DNA of 64,000 nucleotides from Marinococcus halophilus (GCF_002265875.1 NZ_NPFA01000001.1:355714-419713); one strand, 5' to 3'. Counted from the stretch's first letter, positions 41,568 to 53,046 are shown. Numbers and translations: made by a program. The notes: generated by a model from the sequence alone, not told the origin.

Positions 41568-41807
41568 ATGGGAAGCCAATCCGTTTCCGAACTAACCGCA
41601 GGTACGAACTATAAAGCGAGTGAAATCGACAGCTTTGTAGAAAACAATCATGTCACGGTTATTTCTAACAACGAAAATCAACTGTTTACAGAACCTGACC
41701 GCGAGTACAAAGTCGTCTATAAATTCGGCGGCTATTTCGATCATTCGAAGGAACTTGGCGGAAAAGAATTCGTTGAAAAACCAACGTACGTTGTAGAAAA
41801 AGTCTAA
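41568..41807 (+). CDS. Hypothetical small protein, 79 aa
   Basis: I do not recognise it. 79 soluble residues starting MGSQSVSELTAGTNYKASEI, mixed acidic/basic, with no membrane helix or cysteine. ACAAAGGAGCG stands 8 bp before the ATG and a strong terminator follows (41841-41870), so it is probably expressed. The C-terminal part alternates strands, suggesting a small beta domain. Confidence 0.7.
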   Translation: MGSQSVSELTAGTNYKASEIDSFVENNHVTVISNNENQLFTEPDREYKVVYKFGGYFDHSKELGGKEFVEKPTYVVEKV

Positions 41808-41840
41808 AAACAGCGTCCATTTGTTTTGAAAACACAGAAA

Positions 41841-41870
41841 GGCCGGCGCCCCTTAAAAAGGGTGCCGGCC
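41841..41870. terminator. Bidirectional terminator between the 79-aa gene and the RsbR paralogue
   Basis: GGCCGGCGCCCC/GGGTGCCGGCC stem with TTTGT following on the plus strand; it overlaps the last codons and stop of the minus-strand gene. Confidence 0.8.
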
Positions 41871-42707
41871 TTTGTAGTGTTCCTGATCCATAGCCTGGGC
41901 AAGCGACGAAGCGATCGGCACATCTTTAAAGCTAATGCCGAGATTGACGGAGGTCTGGGCAATTTCAGGACGCATCCCTGCCAGGACAGGCTTCACGCCA
42001 ATCAGCTTCAGCGAACGGATCAGGCCGAAAATCTGATGGGCAACATGGGTATCAATACCGGCTACGCCGGATAGATCAATAAAAAGTTCGGACACCTGTT
42101 TTTTCGCACACGCCTCAAGCGAGTGTTCGAGTATTACTGCGGCCCTTTCTTCATCAATTTCTCCTATTAACGGAAGAAGGGCAGAGGATTTATTCAGCGA
42201 AATGATTGGTGCACTCAGTTCATTGATGATGCTTTCTTTAGCTTCCAGCTTCTGCAGGAGCAGCCGGTTGGATTTTTCCACATACGAAAGAATAATCTGG
42301 TCCACGCCGTTTGTGACGACCTCCCGAAGCTGTTCTTTCATATTGGCGGAAAGCTCGGTATGCTCTTCAGCGTAAAAACGCTTCAAATAGGCTGTATACT
42401 GCTCCCGGTGCCTCATCATTTCCCGGACAACCCGCGCGTCCTTCGTACGGAAGTACTTAGGATCGCTTATAATGCCATCTATCCATACTGCTAAGGTATT
42501 CTCCCACGTATTCCAGTCTTCAACAAAAATGCTTGAAAAGTGTAAATGAAATTCGTAGGTCTGGGCCTTCAGCTCCTCGACTTCTTTTGGATCCGTGGTT
42601 GCGTAAACAGATTCTCTATCTGATTCCTCTAACGTTTCGTACCATGATTTCGCCATCTCCGCTGCGTGATTGACAAAATAATCACGGATCAACTGGTTGG
42701 TGCTCAT
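41853..42707 (-). CDS. RsbR-family stressosome protein (RsbRD-like N-terminus plus STAS)
   Basis: 284-residue stressosome paralogue. The N-terminal helical non-haem globin-like domain spans about residues 1-150 and a C-terminal STAS domain about 160-275. In RsbRA the two kinase-target threonines are T171 (DTERA) and T205 (VDTMVAHH); here the first is Glu (GEIDEERAA) while the second is conserved (IDTHVAHQ). Start at the ATG at 42707 (MSTNQLIRDY) with GGGAGACGG upstream. It probably modulates the RsbT/SigB pathway. Confidence 0.9.
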   Translation of the reverse strand: MSTNQLIRDYFVNHAAEMAKSWYETLEESDRESVYATTDPKEVEELKAQTYEFHLHFSSIFVEDWNTWENTLAVWIDGIISDPKYFRTKDARVVREMMRHREQYTAYLKRFYAEEHTELSANMKEQLREVVTNGVDQIILSYVEKSNRLLLQKLEAKESIINELSAPIISLNKSSALLPLIGEIDEERAAVILEHSLEACAKKQVSELFIDLSGVAGIDTHVAHQIFGLIRSLKLIGVKPVLAGMRPEIAQTSVNLGISFKDVPIASSLAQAMDQEHYKGRHPF

Positions 42708-42789
42708 ACGGCACCGTCTCCCTTCTGTGTGGAAACTACTTATATCATGTTTCATGTTCCTTTAAAAAATTATAATTAAACAAGAAAAT

Positions 42790-44226
42790 TTATGACTCCG
42801 GTTGGAGCGGATAGGATTCTCTTAGCGTCCACTGGTCTTTTTCAAGATGGGCTTTAAAGCGGTTCATGATCCAAAGGTGAATAAATGCCTGGGTGTACTG
42901 ATAAAAATACCATGGCATAGCCGGGACGTAGTCATGGACCGCTACAATGCACTGATTGGTATGAGGAATTTTACGGAATTCCAACCGGCCCCGCTCTCCT
43001 TCGTTTACCTGAGCCAGGAGCCCCCCGGTAATATAATACAGCGCGCGGTCTTCTTCACTGCGCTCCTTGGAATAAGAAAGCTCAAGAAATGTTCTTTTCA
43101 TAAAAGCAGGCCGGAGCCCATACTGATAACGGTCGGTCGTTTCCACTTTTACAAACGGGCGCAGAAGCTTCGGCAGCCATTTTATATAGTAGCGTGCCGT
43201 CCAGTCTGCGTCTCTGCCATTTGGAATCGTCACGCGCTGGACGGAGCGCACATTCCGTTCCACCGGCGCCGGCTTCAGGCGTGCCAGGATGGAGGACTGA
43301 TCTTTCCTGTTCTCACGCAGGGAATTTTCTGCCGCCTCCCGGAATGAAACTTTTCCATCACTAATCCCTTTTACACTTTTGGCTGGATCGGCCACCATCG
43401 GATGGATCAGGCTTTCAATTAAGGGGTAGACAAGGCTTTTCGGCGTTCCAGTCGTCACACTTACCCACAGTCTGGAAAGACGCACGGTGAAAAACGGAAC
43501 AGTAACTGCGTACCGCTTTTTCCCCATCACCTGTGATGTGACCCCCATCATTTTCCGGTACGTCATGACATCCGGGCCTCCAACATCAATGGAGCGGTTG
43601 TAGAGTGACTCTTCCCCGATGCTCTTCTGCAGGCTGTTCAATACATCGGAGAGGGCGATCGGATGGGTCTTTGTTTGTGTCCATTTCGGAAGAATCATCA
43701 CCGGCAGCCGTTTCACCAGCTTTGCCAGAATAGGGAATGACGATCCCTGCGGACCTACGATTAATCCAGCCCGTATGGCAGTTACCGGGGTACGGTACGA
43801 CTTTAGGATATTTTCGACTTCCAGGCGGCTGCTTAAATGACGGGACAACCGGTCGGCCTTAGGAATGATGCCACTCAAATAAACGACCTGCTTTACCTGC
43901 TGCTGCTCGGCAGCGCGCGCGAAATTATCCGCCAGAATGACATCCATATCCTCAAACCGGCCCTGGGTTAATTTGGACGTCGGCATCATAGAATGAACTA
44001 AGTACAGCGCGTAATCTGCGCCTTCAAGTGCTTTCTCTGCGTCCTTTAGTGAAAACAAGTCACACGAGCGCCACGTTACGTGCTCTTCGTTTTCTTTTGT
44101 GCTTATATTTCTCGACAGGGCAATAATATCTGCATGCTTCTTCAGCTCCGTCATCAGATTTCTTCCGATGTAACCGCTCGCTCCAGTTATAGCTATGACT
44201 GGCCGCCGGCTGTTTGTTCTCTCCAT
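42790..44226 (-). CDS. NAD(P)-binding SDR protein with C-terminal DUF2867 domain
   Basis: 478 residues in two parts. Residues 5-300 form an atypical short-chain dehydrogenase with GASGYIGRN for nucleotide binding and YLSGII. Residues 330-470 are a DUF2867/SRPBCC-like domain (LRPAFMKRTFLELSYS; LEFRKIPHTNQCIVAVHDYVP). Such fusions are annotated as NAD(P)-dependent epimerase/DUF2867 proteins; function unknown. Start at the ATG at 44226, with AAGGAG 9 bp upstream. Confidence 0.85.
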   Translation of the reverse strand: MERTNSRRPVIAITGASGYIGRNLMTELKKHADIIALSRNISTKENEEHVTWRSCDLFSLKDAEKALEGADYALYLVHSMMPTSKLTQGRFEDMDVILADNFARAAEQQQVKQVVYLSGIIPKADRLSRHLSSRLEVENILKSYRTPVTAIRAGLIVGPQGSSFPILAKLVKRLPVMILPKWTQTKTHPIALSDVLNSLQKSIGEESLYNRSIDVGGPDVMTYRKMMGVTSQVMGKKRYAVTVPFFTVRLSRLWVSVTTGTPKSLVYPLIESLIHPMVADPAKSVKGISDGKVSFREAAENSLRENRKDQSSILARLKPAPVERNVRSVQRVTIPNGRDADWTARYYIKWLPKLLRPFVKVETTDRYQYGLRPAFMKRTFLELSYSKERSEEDRALYYITGGLLAQVNEGERGRLEFRKIPHTNQCIVAVHDYVPAMPWYFYQYTQAFIHLWIMNRFKAHLEKDQWTLRESYPLQPES

Positions 44227-44290
44227 CTCCACACGCTCCTTTTTGTCTAGAATCGTTACGTATACCTTTCCCTAATTATTCCGGAGTTAA

Positions 44291-44473
44291 TTACATATTT
44301 ATTTTTGAAATAATCCATTGCGCAATTATCATCGTAACAAAGCTGACAAGGAAACCAAAAACTACAAAAGCTAGCACCCACAGCCATCCCCGCTCCAGAT
44401 TAAGGCCGGCAAGCAGTCCAATAACCGCCCATGTCAATGCTGCCGGGAGGGCGTATTTTAATGTATTTTCCAT
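44291..44473 (-). CDS. Small two-helix membrane protein, 60 aa
   Basis: 60 residues starting MENTLKYALPAALTWAVIG, with two predicted membrane helices (about 8-25 and 30-55) and a short basic tail. Start at the ATG at 44473, preceded by AGAGGAGGAA. Family not recognised. Confidence 0.72.
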   Translation of the reverse strand: MENTLKYALPAALTWAVIGLLAGLNLERGWLWVLAFVVFGFLVSFVTMIIAQWIISKINM

Positions 44474-44566
44474 TGAAACATTCCTCCTCTTTTCTGACTC
44501 TTCCCTTTGCAAAACCTAACCAATACTTAATTTCATTATTTGTTCACAATTATATAATCTTCCTGC

Positions 44567-44595
44567 TTGCATCCTTTTGTGAAATAGTGCACAAT
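44567..44595 (+). promoter_or_regulatory. ldh promoter overlapping a Rex box
   Basis: -35 TTGCAT (44567-44572), 17-bp spacer, -10 CACAAT (44590-44595). TTGTGAAATAGTGCACAA (44577-44594) matches the Rex operator TTGTGAAnnnnTTCACAA with one mismatch and covers spacer and -10, so NADH-free Rex would block transcription. Confidence 0.75.
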
Positions 44596-44635
44596 ACAAG
44601 TAGATAAATATTGCTCAGGTATTCACATGATTTAA

Positions 44636-45619
<984 letters not shown>

Positions 45620-45656
45620 GCGATCCCTTTATTAAAACAAACTTAAAGCCTGAATA

Positions 45657-45682
45657 GCCCTTCCGCTGTGGAGGGTTTTTCT
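45657..45682 (+). terminator. Terminator of ldh
   Basis: Short imperfect stem CCCTTCC/GGAGGG followed by TTTTT, 38 bp after the ldh stop. Confidence 0.6.
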
Positions 45683-45783
45683 CTGTCCGCAGGCCCTTAA
45701 AGCGCAGTGATTCCCCATTTTGGGGCAATGTATGTTAGAATTTGAAGGAATAGCAACATACTAGTGAGAAGGAGCTTGAATGT

Positions 45784-46830
45784 ATGAGTATTTCACGAAA
45801 TGACCCGTGCCCTTGCGGCAGCGGAAAAAAATACAAAAAATGCTGCGGCGATCCCGCCAACCAGCCAGCTTATACGACCGAAGAAGTAACCAACATACAG
45901 CTGGATCTTGCCGCCGCTGCCAACAAAGACAGCCGGAGGGATTTCAGCCATTATTACCGCCGCGTCTACCGGCCGAATTATTTTCCTTACGCCTGGCATA
46001 AATTTGTCCAAAACCTGGCGCTTGCCGACTTTTTACTGCACGGCAACGAACGCCGGAAATGGATGAATATTCACCAGCAGATCGAGCAAAATAATCAGCA
46101 TCCCCGGCTCCAGCGGCTTTATTCCAACTGGACCGGACATAACCTGTCATTGTTCCGCCTGAATAAAATGACCGACGACTGGTACGAAGTCACTGACCTG
46201 CTGAGCGAAGAAGTTCACCATATTGAACCTTTGTCCTTTTTCCGCGATCTGCAGGAAAACATTGTATTCCTTGCCTTTTTAGTTCCTGTAGAGGATAAGT
46301 GGTACCCGATGCTTGGTCTGCTGCCGTTCCATCCCGACTTCGCCGATGATGTCATCAAAAGCGTTACCGGCTCTGTGCCGGACGATGAAGCGGATAAAGC
46401 AGGCTGGATTACTCATCATCTGCCGGACGTGCTCCGCACGCTCAAGGATGACCTGCAGGATAAATACCAGGAAGCAGATAGCGCCTCCCCTTCCGCTGAA
46501 ACAGAGGACGGTGCCGAAACCGAAACAAAAGAAGCCGCTTCGGCATCGACTGGTGCTTTAAACGAGGATCAGCAGAAAGTGATTGAGACGCTTGAAAGCT
46601 CTTCCCGGCTGTCCACGGATGCAGCAGCTGCAGCTTCGGATTTGTGGATTCAGTTCTGCGAACAGGAAAATCCAGTGATCCGCAAACCGGAAGCCCAGGC
46701 AGCTGCTCTTGAATACGCCGTAGGCGGCGGCACGCAAAAAGAAATAGCGGAACGGTATGGTGTCGCTTCGTCGACAATCCGCACGCAGTGGAAAAAGATG
46801 GAGCCTTATACCTCCAACGAGAAAGCGTAA
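45784..46830 (+). CDS. SEC-C zinc-motif protein with C-terminal helix-turn-helix
   Basis: 348 residues. The N-terminus carries a SEC-C zinc motif, RNDPCPCGSGKKYKKCC (residues 5-21), as at the end of SecA. A 200-residue central domain of unknown function follows, then an Ala/Glu/Thr-rich linker (about 233-262). Residues 310-342 form a likely helix-turn-helix (TQKEIAERYGVASSTIRTQW). The combination suggests a DNA- or nucleic-acid-binding protein of unknown role. GAAGGAGC precedes the ATG. Confidence 0.85.
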   Translation: MSISRNDPCPCGSGKKYKKCCGDPANQPAYTTEEVTNIQLDLAAAANKDSRRDFSHYYRRVYRPNYFPYAWHKFVQNLALADFLLHGNERRKWMNIHQQIEQNNQHPRLQRLYSNWTGHNLSLFRLNKMTDDWYEVTDLLSEEVHHIEPLSFFRDLQENIVFLAFLVPVEDKWYPMLGLLPFHPDFADDVIKSVTGSVPDDEADKAGWITHHLPDVLRTLKDDLQDKYQEADSASPSAETEDGAETETKEAASASTGALNEDQQKVIETLESSSRLSTDAAAAASDLWIQFCEQENPVIRKPEAQAAALEYAVGGGTQKEIAERYGVASSTIRTQWKKMEPYTSNEKA

Positions 46831-46836
46831 AGAAAT

Positions 46837-46872
46837 AAACGACCAGCGGGGGTGACGTTCCGCTGGTCGTTT
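46837..46872. terminator. Bidirectional terminator between the SEC-C and DoxX genes
   Basis: 13-bp arms AAACGACCAGCGG/CCGCTGGTCGTTT between convergent genes. Confidence 0.85.
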
Positions 46873-46878
46873 ACTGTT

Positions 46879-47265
46879 TTAGAAAACCTTTTTCTTTTTC
46901 CGTTTCTTTAAGGCAAGCATCCTGCTTCCGGCAAGCACCAGATGGATAGAAGCAGCCATAAGTATCAGGTCGAGCTCAAAGCCTCCAACCAGCCCCTGCT
47001 GCCATTTAACCGTCACGATTGCTCCGAGCATGATTATCGCAAACAGGCCGGCGACCACCCGTGTCAGCACTCCCAGAATAAGTAAAACGCCGCCCACGGC
47101 TTCGATGACTGCCACAGTAGGCGCTGTACCATCCGGCATACCCATGCTGCCAAACGAAGCAGCAGAAGCACTCATCCCATTCATTAATTTATCTGCTCCG
47201 TGCGCTAAAAATATTATGCCCGTCACCACCCGAAGGATCAGCAGCCCCACTTCCATATTTTTCAT
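46879..47265 (-). CDS. DoxX family membrane protein
   Basis: 128 residues with four membrane helices. It has the DoxX opening (GLLILRVVTGIIFLAHGADKLMNG) and a basic tail. Members are implicated in membrane redox or oxidative-stress complexes, but the role is not settled. Start at the ATG at 47265 with AAGGGGG upstream. Confidence 0.85.
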   Translation of the reverse strand: MKNMEVGLLILRVVTGIIFLAHGADKLMNGMSASAASFGSMGMPDGTAPTVAVIEAVGGVLLILGVLTRVVAGLFAIIMLGAIVTVKWQQGLVGGFELDLILMAASIHLVLAGSRMLALKKRKKKKVF

Positions 47266-47352
47266 GCCTTGGCCCCCTTTCTTTCTCACCAGTATGCCGA
47301 ATACCTTCGAGTTTGAAAAGCAACGGGAGAAGAAACGTGATTTCTTCCTATG

Positions 47353-47380
47353 AAAAAAGAGGCCGGGCCGGCCTCTTTTA
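47353..47380 (-). terminator. Terminator of the GNAT-like gene
   Basis: AAAGAGGCCGG/CCGGCCTCTTT stem followed by TTTT on the minus strand, just after the stop. Confidence 0.85.
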
Positions 47381-47385
47381 GTTTA

Positions 47386-47808
47386 CTACAGTTTCTTTTC
47401 GAGCCAGATACGTTCATCCGGCAGCTCCTCTTTCACCTGAAATCCTGCTGCCTGAAGCATGTCAATGAATTCCGGGTACTGGTGGGCGAGCTTCGTCTGT
47501 ACAACCTGGTACCCCTGCTCGCGGGCATGAATAAGCACATTGCCGACGAGACGGCTTCTCCATCCATCATCTTCAAACGCTTCTTCCATGCCGTTCAGCC
47601 AGCTGTACCATACGCCCTCGTCTTTTGCGTAGCTGATATCGTAGCCGAGGATTTTCCCTTCCTCTCTGGCTACCTGCACAAGAGACGCTTCCGCCTGCTC
47701 AAGGGTCTGGTGCATCGGTTCCATTTTTTCAAAAAGCTGAGCGTGTAAATATAAGATGCCCTGAAGCACTTCGCTTGGAGGCATGCCTTCGTATTTTTCT
47801 ATCTGCAT
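47386..47808 (-). CDS. GNAT-like acetyltransferase
   Basis: 140 residues. The central part (GKILGYDISYAKDEGVWYSWLNGM) and the C-terminal part (VLIHAREQGYQVVQTKLAHQYPEFIDMLQAAGFQV) follow the GNAT fold order, with a weak acetyl-CoA motif WRSRLVGNVL. Substrate unknown. Confidence 0.72.
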   Translation of the reverse strand: MQIEKYEGMPPSEVLQGILYLHAQLFEKMEPMHQTLEQAEASLVQVAREEGKILGYDISYAKDEGVWYSWLNGMEEAFEDDGWRSRLVGNVLIHAREQGYQVVQTKLAHQYPEFIDMLQAAGFQVKEELPDERIWLEKKL

Positions 47809-47977
47809 TGTCGTTGTTCCTTCCTTCCCTCACTAACTTCTACAGCCAGTGTAGCATACGAAAGCACAGTTTATCTTTTCTACCGCCTGTTTCAAGTTCA
47901 TGTTACCATATAAAGTGATATGAAAAACGCCCGGGCGCGCATACATACCAGAATGTAATTGAGGAGATCGATGAGTT

Positions 47978-48244
47978 ATGGAGTTGACCTTAAACCTGTA
48001 CTACCTGTTATTTATCGGCCTGGCGTTAAATGCCGTTATTTACGTCATTGCACGCATTAAACAGCACGGCCGGAGGCACCGGTTCGCAGCGGCGAATGTA
48101 ACCTTTATCGCCTTTTTCTCTGTATTAATTTTAAGCATGGTATTCACCCGCTGGATCGGTCCCGACTTATTCGTCGTAAGCATCGGTATGATTTTTATGT
48201 TCGTTATAGCCGCCCTCCTGGATAAAAAAATGGGGGCAGACTAA
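47978..48244 (+). CDS. Hypothetical three-helix membrane protein, 88 aa
   Basis: 88 residues with three hydrophobic segments (about 7-25, 38-57 and 65-82) and a basic loop RIKQHGRRHRF. GAGGAGATCG precedes the ATG, and a strong terminator follows (48243-48279). Family not recognised. Confidence 0.72.
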   Translation: MELTLNLYYLLFIGLALNAVIYVIARIKQHGRRHRFAAANVTFIAFFSVLILSMVFTRWIGPDLFVVSIGMIFMFVIAALLDKKMGAD

Positions 48245-48279
48245 AAACAGACAGGGCCAGGCGCCACTGTCTGTTTTTT
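48243..48279 (+). terminator. Terminator of the 88-aa membrane protein gene
   Basis: AAAAACAGACAG/CTGTCTGTTTTTT stem starting within the stop codon region. Confidence 0.85.
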
Positions 48280-48320
48280 GTATAGATAAGCCTTCTGTCA
48301 GATGTGCTAAAGCTCGGCCA

Positions 48321-48503
48321 TCAAACGGATTTATTTTTAAATTTTTGAAGCTCCTGCATTAATAAATTTAGCTCTGCCTGAGCACTGTTAATAGAAGCAG
48401 TTAACCGGCCAAGCTCAGTGGTAGCGCTTTGATACAGGCATTTTGTGATTTTATCGATAGAGTCAGAATTGGTAATTTTAGCGTTTACTATAGACGGGGA
48501 CAT
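48321..48503 (-). CDS. Possible small protein, 60 aa
   Basis: 60 residues starting MSPSIVNAKITNSDSIDK, with a helical Gln/Glu/Ser-rich C-terminus ending FKNKSV. It could form a short coiled coil. The only good ribosome binding site (AAGGAGG) is 27 bp before the ATG, and there is no standard start codon in between, so either the start is unusual or the frame is not real. The rest of 48280-48721 holds nothing else I can support. Confidence 0.4.
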   Translation of the reverse strand: MSPSIVNAKITNSDSIDKITKCLYQSATTELGRLTASINSAQAELNLLMQELQKFKNKSV

Positions 48504-48721
48504 ACAGTTTGCAGCTATTTTAAACAGCCTCCTTGAGTTACTTTTTCATTAAGAAAATGTTGTGCACGAAACCCAAACCGTTATATTAGACCTAAGATTA
48601 CCTGCTTATTATAGCTTAAAAAAAAGAAAATTAATAGTCATATAGTAATGAACAGGATTCATAATACTTTCCACCCAGCCCGATTACAAAAGGCAGAGCC
48701 GCCTGGCCCTGCCTGTTTGTA

Positions 48722-51139
<2,418 letters not shown>

Positions 51140-51170
51140 GGCACCTCACTTTCTTACAAGCTTTCTTCTA

Positions 51171-51199
51171 ATATTATACCCCCGTATAGTATTTTGCAA
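51171..51199 (-). promoter_or_regulatory. copA promoter with CsoR box in the spacer
   Basis: Minus strand -35 TTGCAA (51194-51199), 17-bp spacer, -10 TAATAT (51171-51176). The spacer holds ATAC...GGGGGTAT, a G-tract palindrome like the CsoR operator. Confidence 0.7.
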
Positions 51200-51213
51200 A
51201 TAAAAATTGCATA

Positions 51214-51243
51214 GAAAAGCGGACCGTGCAGCCACGATCCGCT
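51214..51243 (-). terminator. Terminator of copZ
   Basis: Imperfect stem AGCGGATCGTG/CACGGTCCGCT followed by TTTTC on the minus strand, between copZ and copA. Confidence 0.65.
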
Positions 51244-51255
51244 CCTCTTTATTAT

Positions 51256-51468
51256 TTACGCGGATACCACATCGTATCCCTGATCATCTATCGCTTCATC
51301 AATATCTTTTCGCGAGGTTACTTCTGGATCATATTCTACATCTACGGCTCCAGTATCAAGATTTACTTTCACATTAGAAACGCCCTGCAGTTCACCAACG
51401 CCGCCTTCTACTGCAGAGACACAGTGGCCGCAGCTCATGCCTTCAACCTGGATCGTTTCTTTTTTCAT
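51256..51468 (-). CDS. copZ: Copper chaperone CopZ
   Basis: 70-residue heavy-metal-associated domain with the copper ligand motif GMSCGHC and the ferredoxin-like KVNLDTGAVDVEYDP strand. It delivers Cu(I) to CopA. The start at 51468 (MKKETIQVEG) has AAAGGA 8 bp upstream; an ATG three codons earlier overlaps that site. Confidence 0.94.
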   Translation of the reverse strand: MKKETIQVEGMSCGHCVSAVEGGVGELQGVSNVKVNLDTGAVDVEYDPEVTSRKDIDEAIDDQGYDVVSA

Positions 51469-51494
51469 CTCAACCATCCTTTCTGTACCCTCAT

Positions 51495-51523
51495 TGTATA
51501 ATACACCTATGGGGTATTGTCAA
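51495..51523 (-). promoter_or_regulatory. copZ promoter with CsoR box in the spacer
   Basis: Minus strand -35 TTGACA (51518-51523), 17-bp spacer ATACCCCATAGGTGTAT (51501-51517), -10 TATACA (51495-51500). The spacer is a TACCCC...GGTGTA palindrome of the CsoR type. Confidence 0.75.
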
Positions 51524-51526
51524 AAA

Positions 51527-51820
51527 TCACTTCATCATCCGTCTCATAACGGCCATCAGCTCTTCAATGGATTCTTCGCCTTCCCCGTCTTTAATTGCAT
51601 TTGCTACGCAATGCGAGGTGTGGTCTTCCATTAACGCCAGCGACACTTTATTAGTCGCAGACTGAATGGCTGCAATCTGGTTTAAAATATCCACACAGTA
51701 ACGGTCATTTTCCACCATATCGTGAACGCCGCGCACCTGTCCTTCAATGCGCTTTAATCTATTCAGCATTTGTTGTTTGTTAGGTTGGACGGTCCTTTTG
51801 TTGCCTGAAGCATGCTCCAT
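51527..51820 (-). CDS. csoR: Copper-sensing repressor CsoR
   Basis: 97-residue all-helical repressor. The Cu(I) ligands Cys-His-Cys are seen in RYCVDIL and EDHTSHCV. It would repress copZ and copA, next on the strand. Start at the ATG at 51820 (MEHASG), with AAGGAG 8 bp upstream. Confidence 0.93.
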   Translation of the reverse strand: MEHASGNKRTVQPNKQQMLNRLKRIEGQVRGVHDMVENDRYCVDILNQIAAIQSATNKVSLALMEDHTSHCVANAIKDGEGEESIEELMAVMRRMMK

Positions 51821-51947
51821 ACTGTCCACTCCTTCTTATCGCTTATTTACCGCTAGTTTACTAGGTTGAGCGGCGTTAATCAATTTTAATGATTCATAGA
51901 AAAGCCCTGTTTTTTTGTTCTAATTTTGAAAAAACACAAATTAAGGG

Positions 51948-51976
51948 TTGCGTTAATTGAAAGCGTTTTCTATAAT
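51948..51976 (+). promoter_or_regulatory. lacI-type regulator promoter overlapping a cre site
   Basis: -35 TTGCGT (51948-51953), 17-bp spacer, -10 TATAAT (51971-51976). TGAAAGCGTTTTCT (51958-51971) is a near-consensus CcpA cre inside the spacer. Confidence 0.75.
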
Positions 51977-51987
51977 GAAATCATTCT

Positions 51988-52003
51988 TCCAAAACGTTTC
52001 GGA
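51988..52003 (+). promoter_or_regulatory. LacI-family operator 1
   Basis: TCCAAAACGTTTCGGA, one mismatch from the perfect palindrome at 53047-53062. It overlaps the regulator's own ribosome binding site (CGGAGG), so binding should give autorepression. Confidence 0.7.
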
Positions 52004-52011
52004 GGCTGATC

Positions 52012-53022
52012 ATGAATACCATAAAAGATATCGCTAAAGCAGCCGGCGTTTCTGTCACTACTGTTTCAAGAGCTCTGAATGGATACAGCGACGTCAATGA
52101 ACAGACCCGCCAACGTATCCAGGAGATCGCTGAACAGCTCGACTATACGCCAAATCACATCGCCCGCGGCCTCGTTATGAATCGTTCGAAGACGATTGGG
52201 CTATTAACCTCCCAATCTTTTCCGTCCAATCCAAAGGATACGTTCACCCTTGATATTCTGGCCGGAGTAAATGAATATGCCAGTGAGCGCGGTTATGACC
52301 TTATTCTGTTTCAATCCCGACCTGCCGGCGGTCGCACGTACTATCAAATGTGCCGGGAACGGCAGCTCGAAGGAGTAATCACCCAGAACCTTCCCCACGA
52401 CCACTCCGCCACTGAAGAGCTTGCAGCTACCGGGCTTCCGGGCGTGTTTATTGATAATCCGGTGGGAAGCGGGTCTGCAAGCTTCGTCACCACCGATAAC
52501 GCAGACGGTGCCCGCCAGGCGATTGTGCATTTGATTGAACTTGGGCATGAACATATCGCTTTTATCAACGGCCACCACTACGCCTACGTCTCCAAGGAAC
52601 GACGAAAAGGTTATGAAGAAACGCTCCATGAGTTCGGCCTGCCTTTCCGGGAGGAGTACGTCCGGGAAGCAGCCTTCGAGGAAAAGCTTGCAGAGCAGGA
52701 AGCTCTTGAGCTGCTACAGGCTCAGCCGCATATTACGGCCGTCTTTTGCGTAAGTGATTTGATGGCTCATGGTGTCATGCGGGCAGCTCATCAGCTCGGC
52801 TACACCCTTCCCCGGGATCTGTCGATTATCGGCTTCGACGACCTCGTGCTGGCGGAGTACTTTTCCCCTCCGCTTACGACTGTCCATCAGGACAGGTACA
52901 CGCTGGGCCGCAAAGCCTGTGAATTACTTATTGAGAAGATTGAAGGAAAAGAAACGCCTGCCAGCCTGGTAATTCCTGCGTCGCTGACTGTGCGGGAATC
53001 CACCGGGCCTCCAGGAAGCTAG
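52012..53022 (+). CDS. LacI-family transcriptional regulator
   Basis: 336 residues. N-terminal helix-turn-helix MNTIKDIAKAAGVSVTTVSRAL with hinge LVMNRSKTIGLL, and a C-terminal sugar-binding PBP-like domain (GFDDLVLAEYFSPPLTTVHQD). First gene of a plus-strand cluster with ABC importer, dehydrogenase and isomerase-like genes; two matching 16-bp operators bracket it. Confidence 0.94.
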   Translation: MNTIKDIAKAAGVSVTTVSRALNGYSDVNEQTRQRIQEIAEQLDYTPNHIARGLVMNRSKTIGLLTSQSFPSNPKDTFTLDILAGVNEYASERGYDLILFQSRPAGGRTYYQMCRERQLEGVITQNLPHDHSATEELAATGLPGVFIDNPVGSGSASFVTTDNADGARQAIVHLIELGHEHIAFINGHHYAYVSKERRKGYEETLHEFGLPFREEYVREAAFEEKLAEQEALELLQAQPHITAVFCVSDLMAHGVMRAAHQLGYTLPRDLSIIGFDDLVLAEYFSPPLTTVHQDRYTLGRKACELLIEKIEGKETPASLVIPASLTVRESTGPPGS

Positions 53023-53046
53023 TAAGCTTCTCTCTTCTCTTTGCTA

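Noticed and set aside
42708..42789. SigB promoter upstream of the RsbR paralogue
   Set aside because: GTTTAA is followed after 15 bp by GGAACA, a weak match to the -10 GGGTAT; not strong enough to call.
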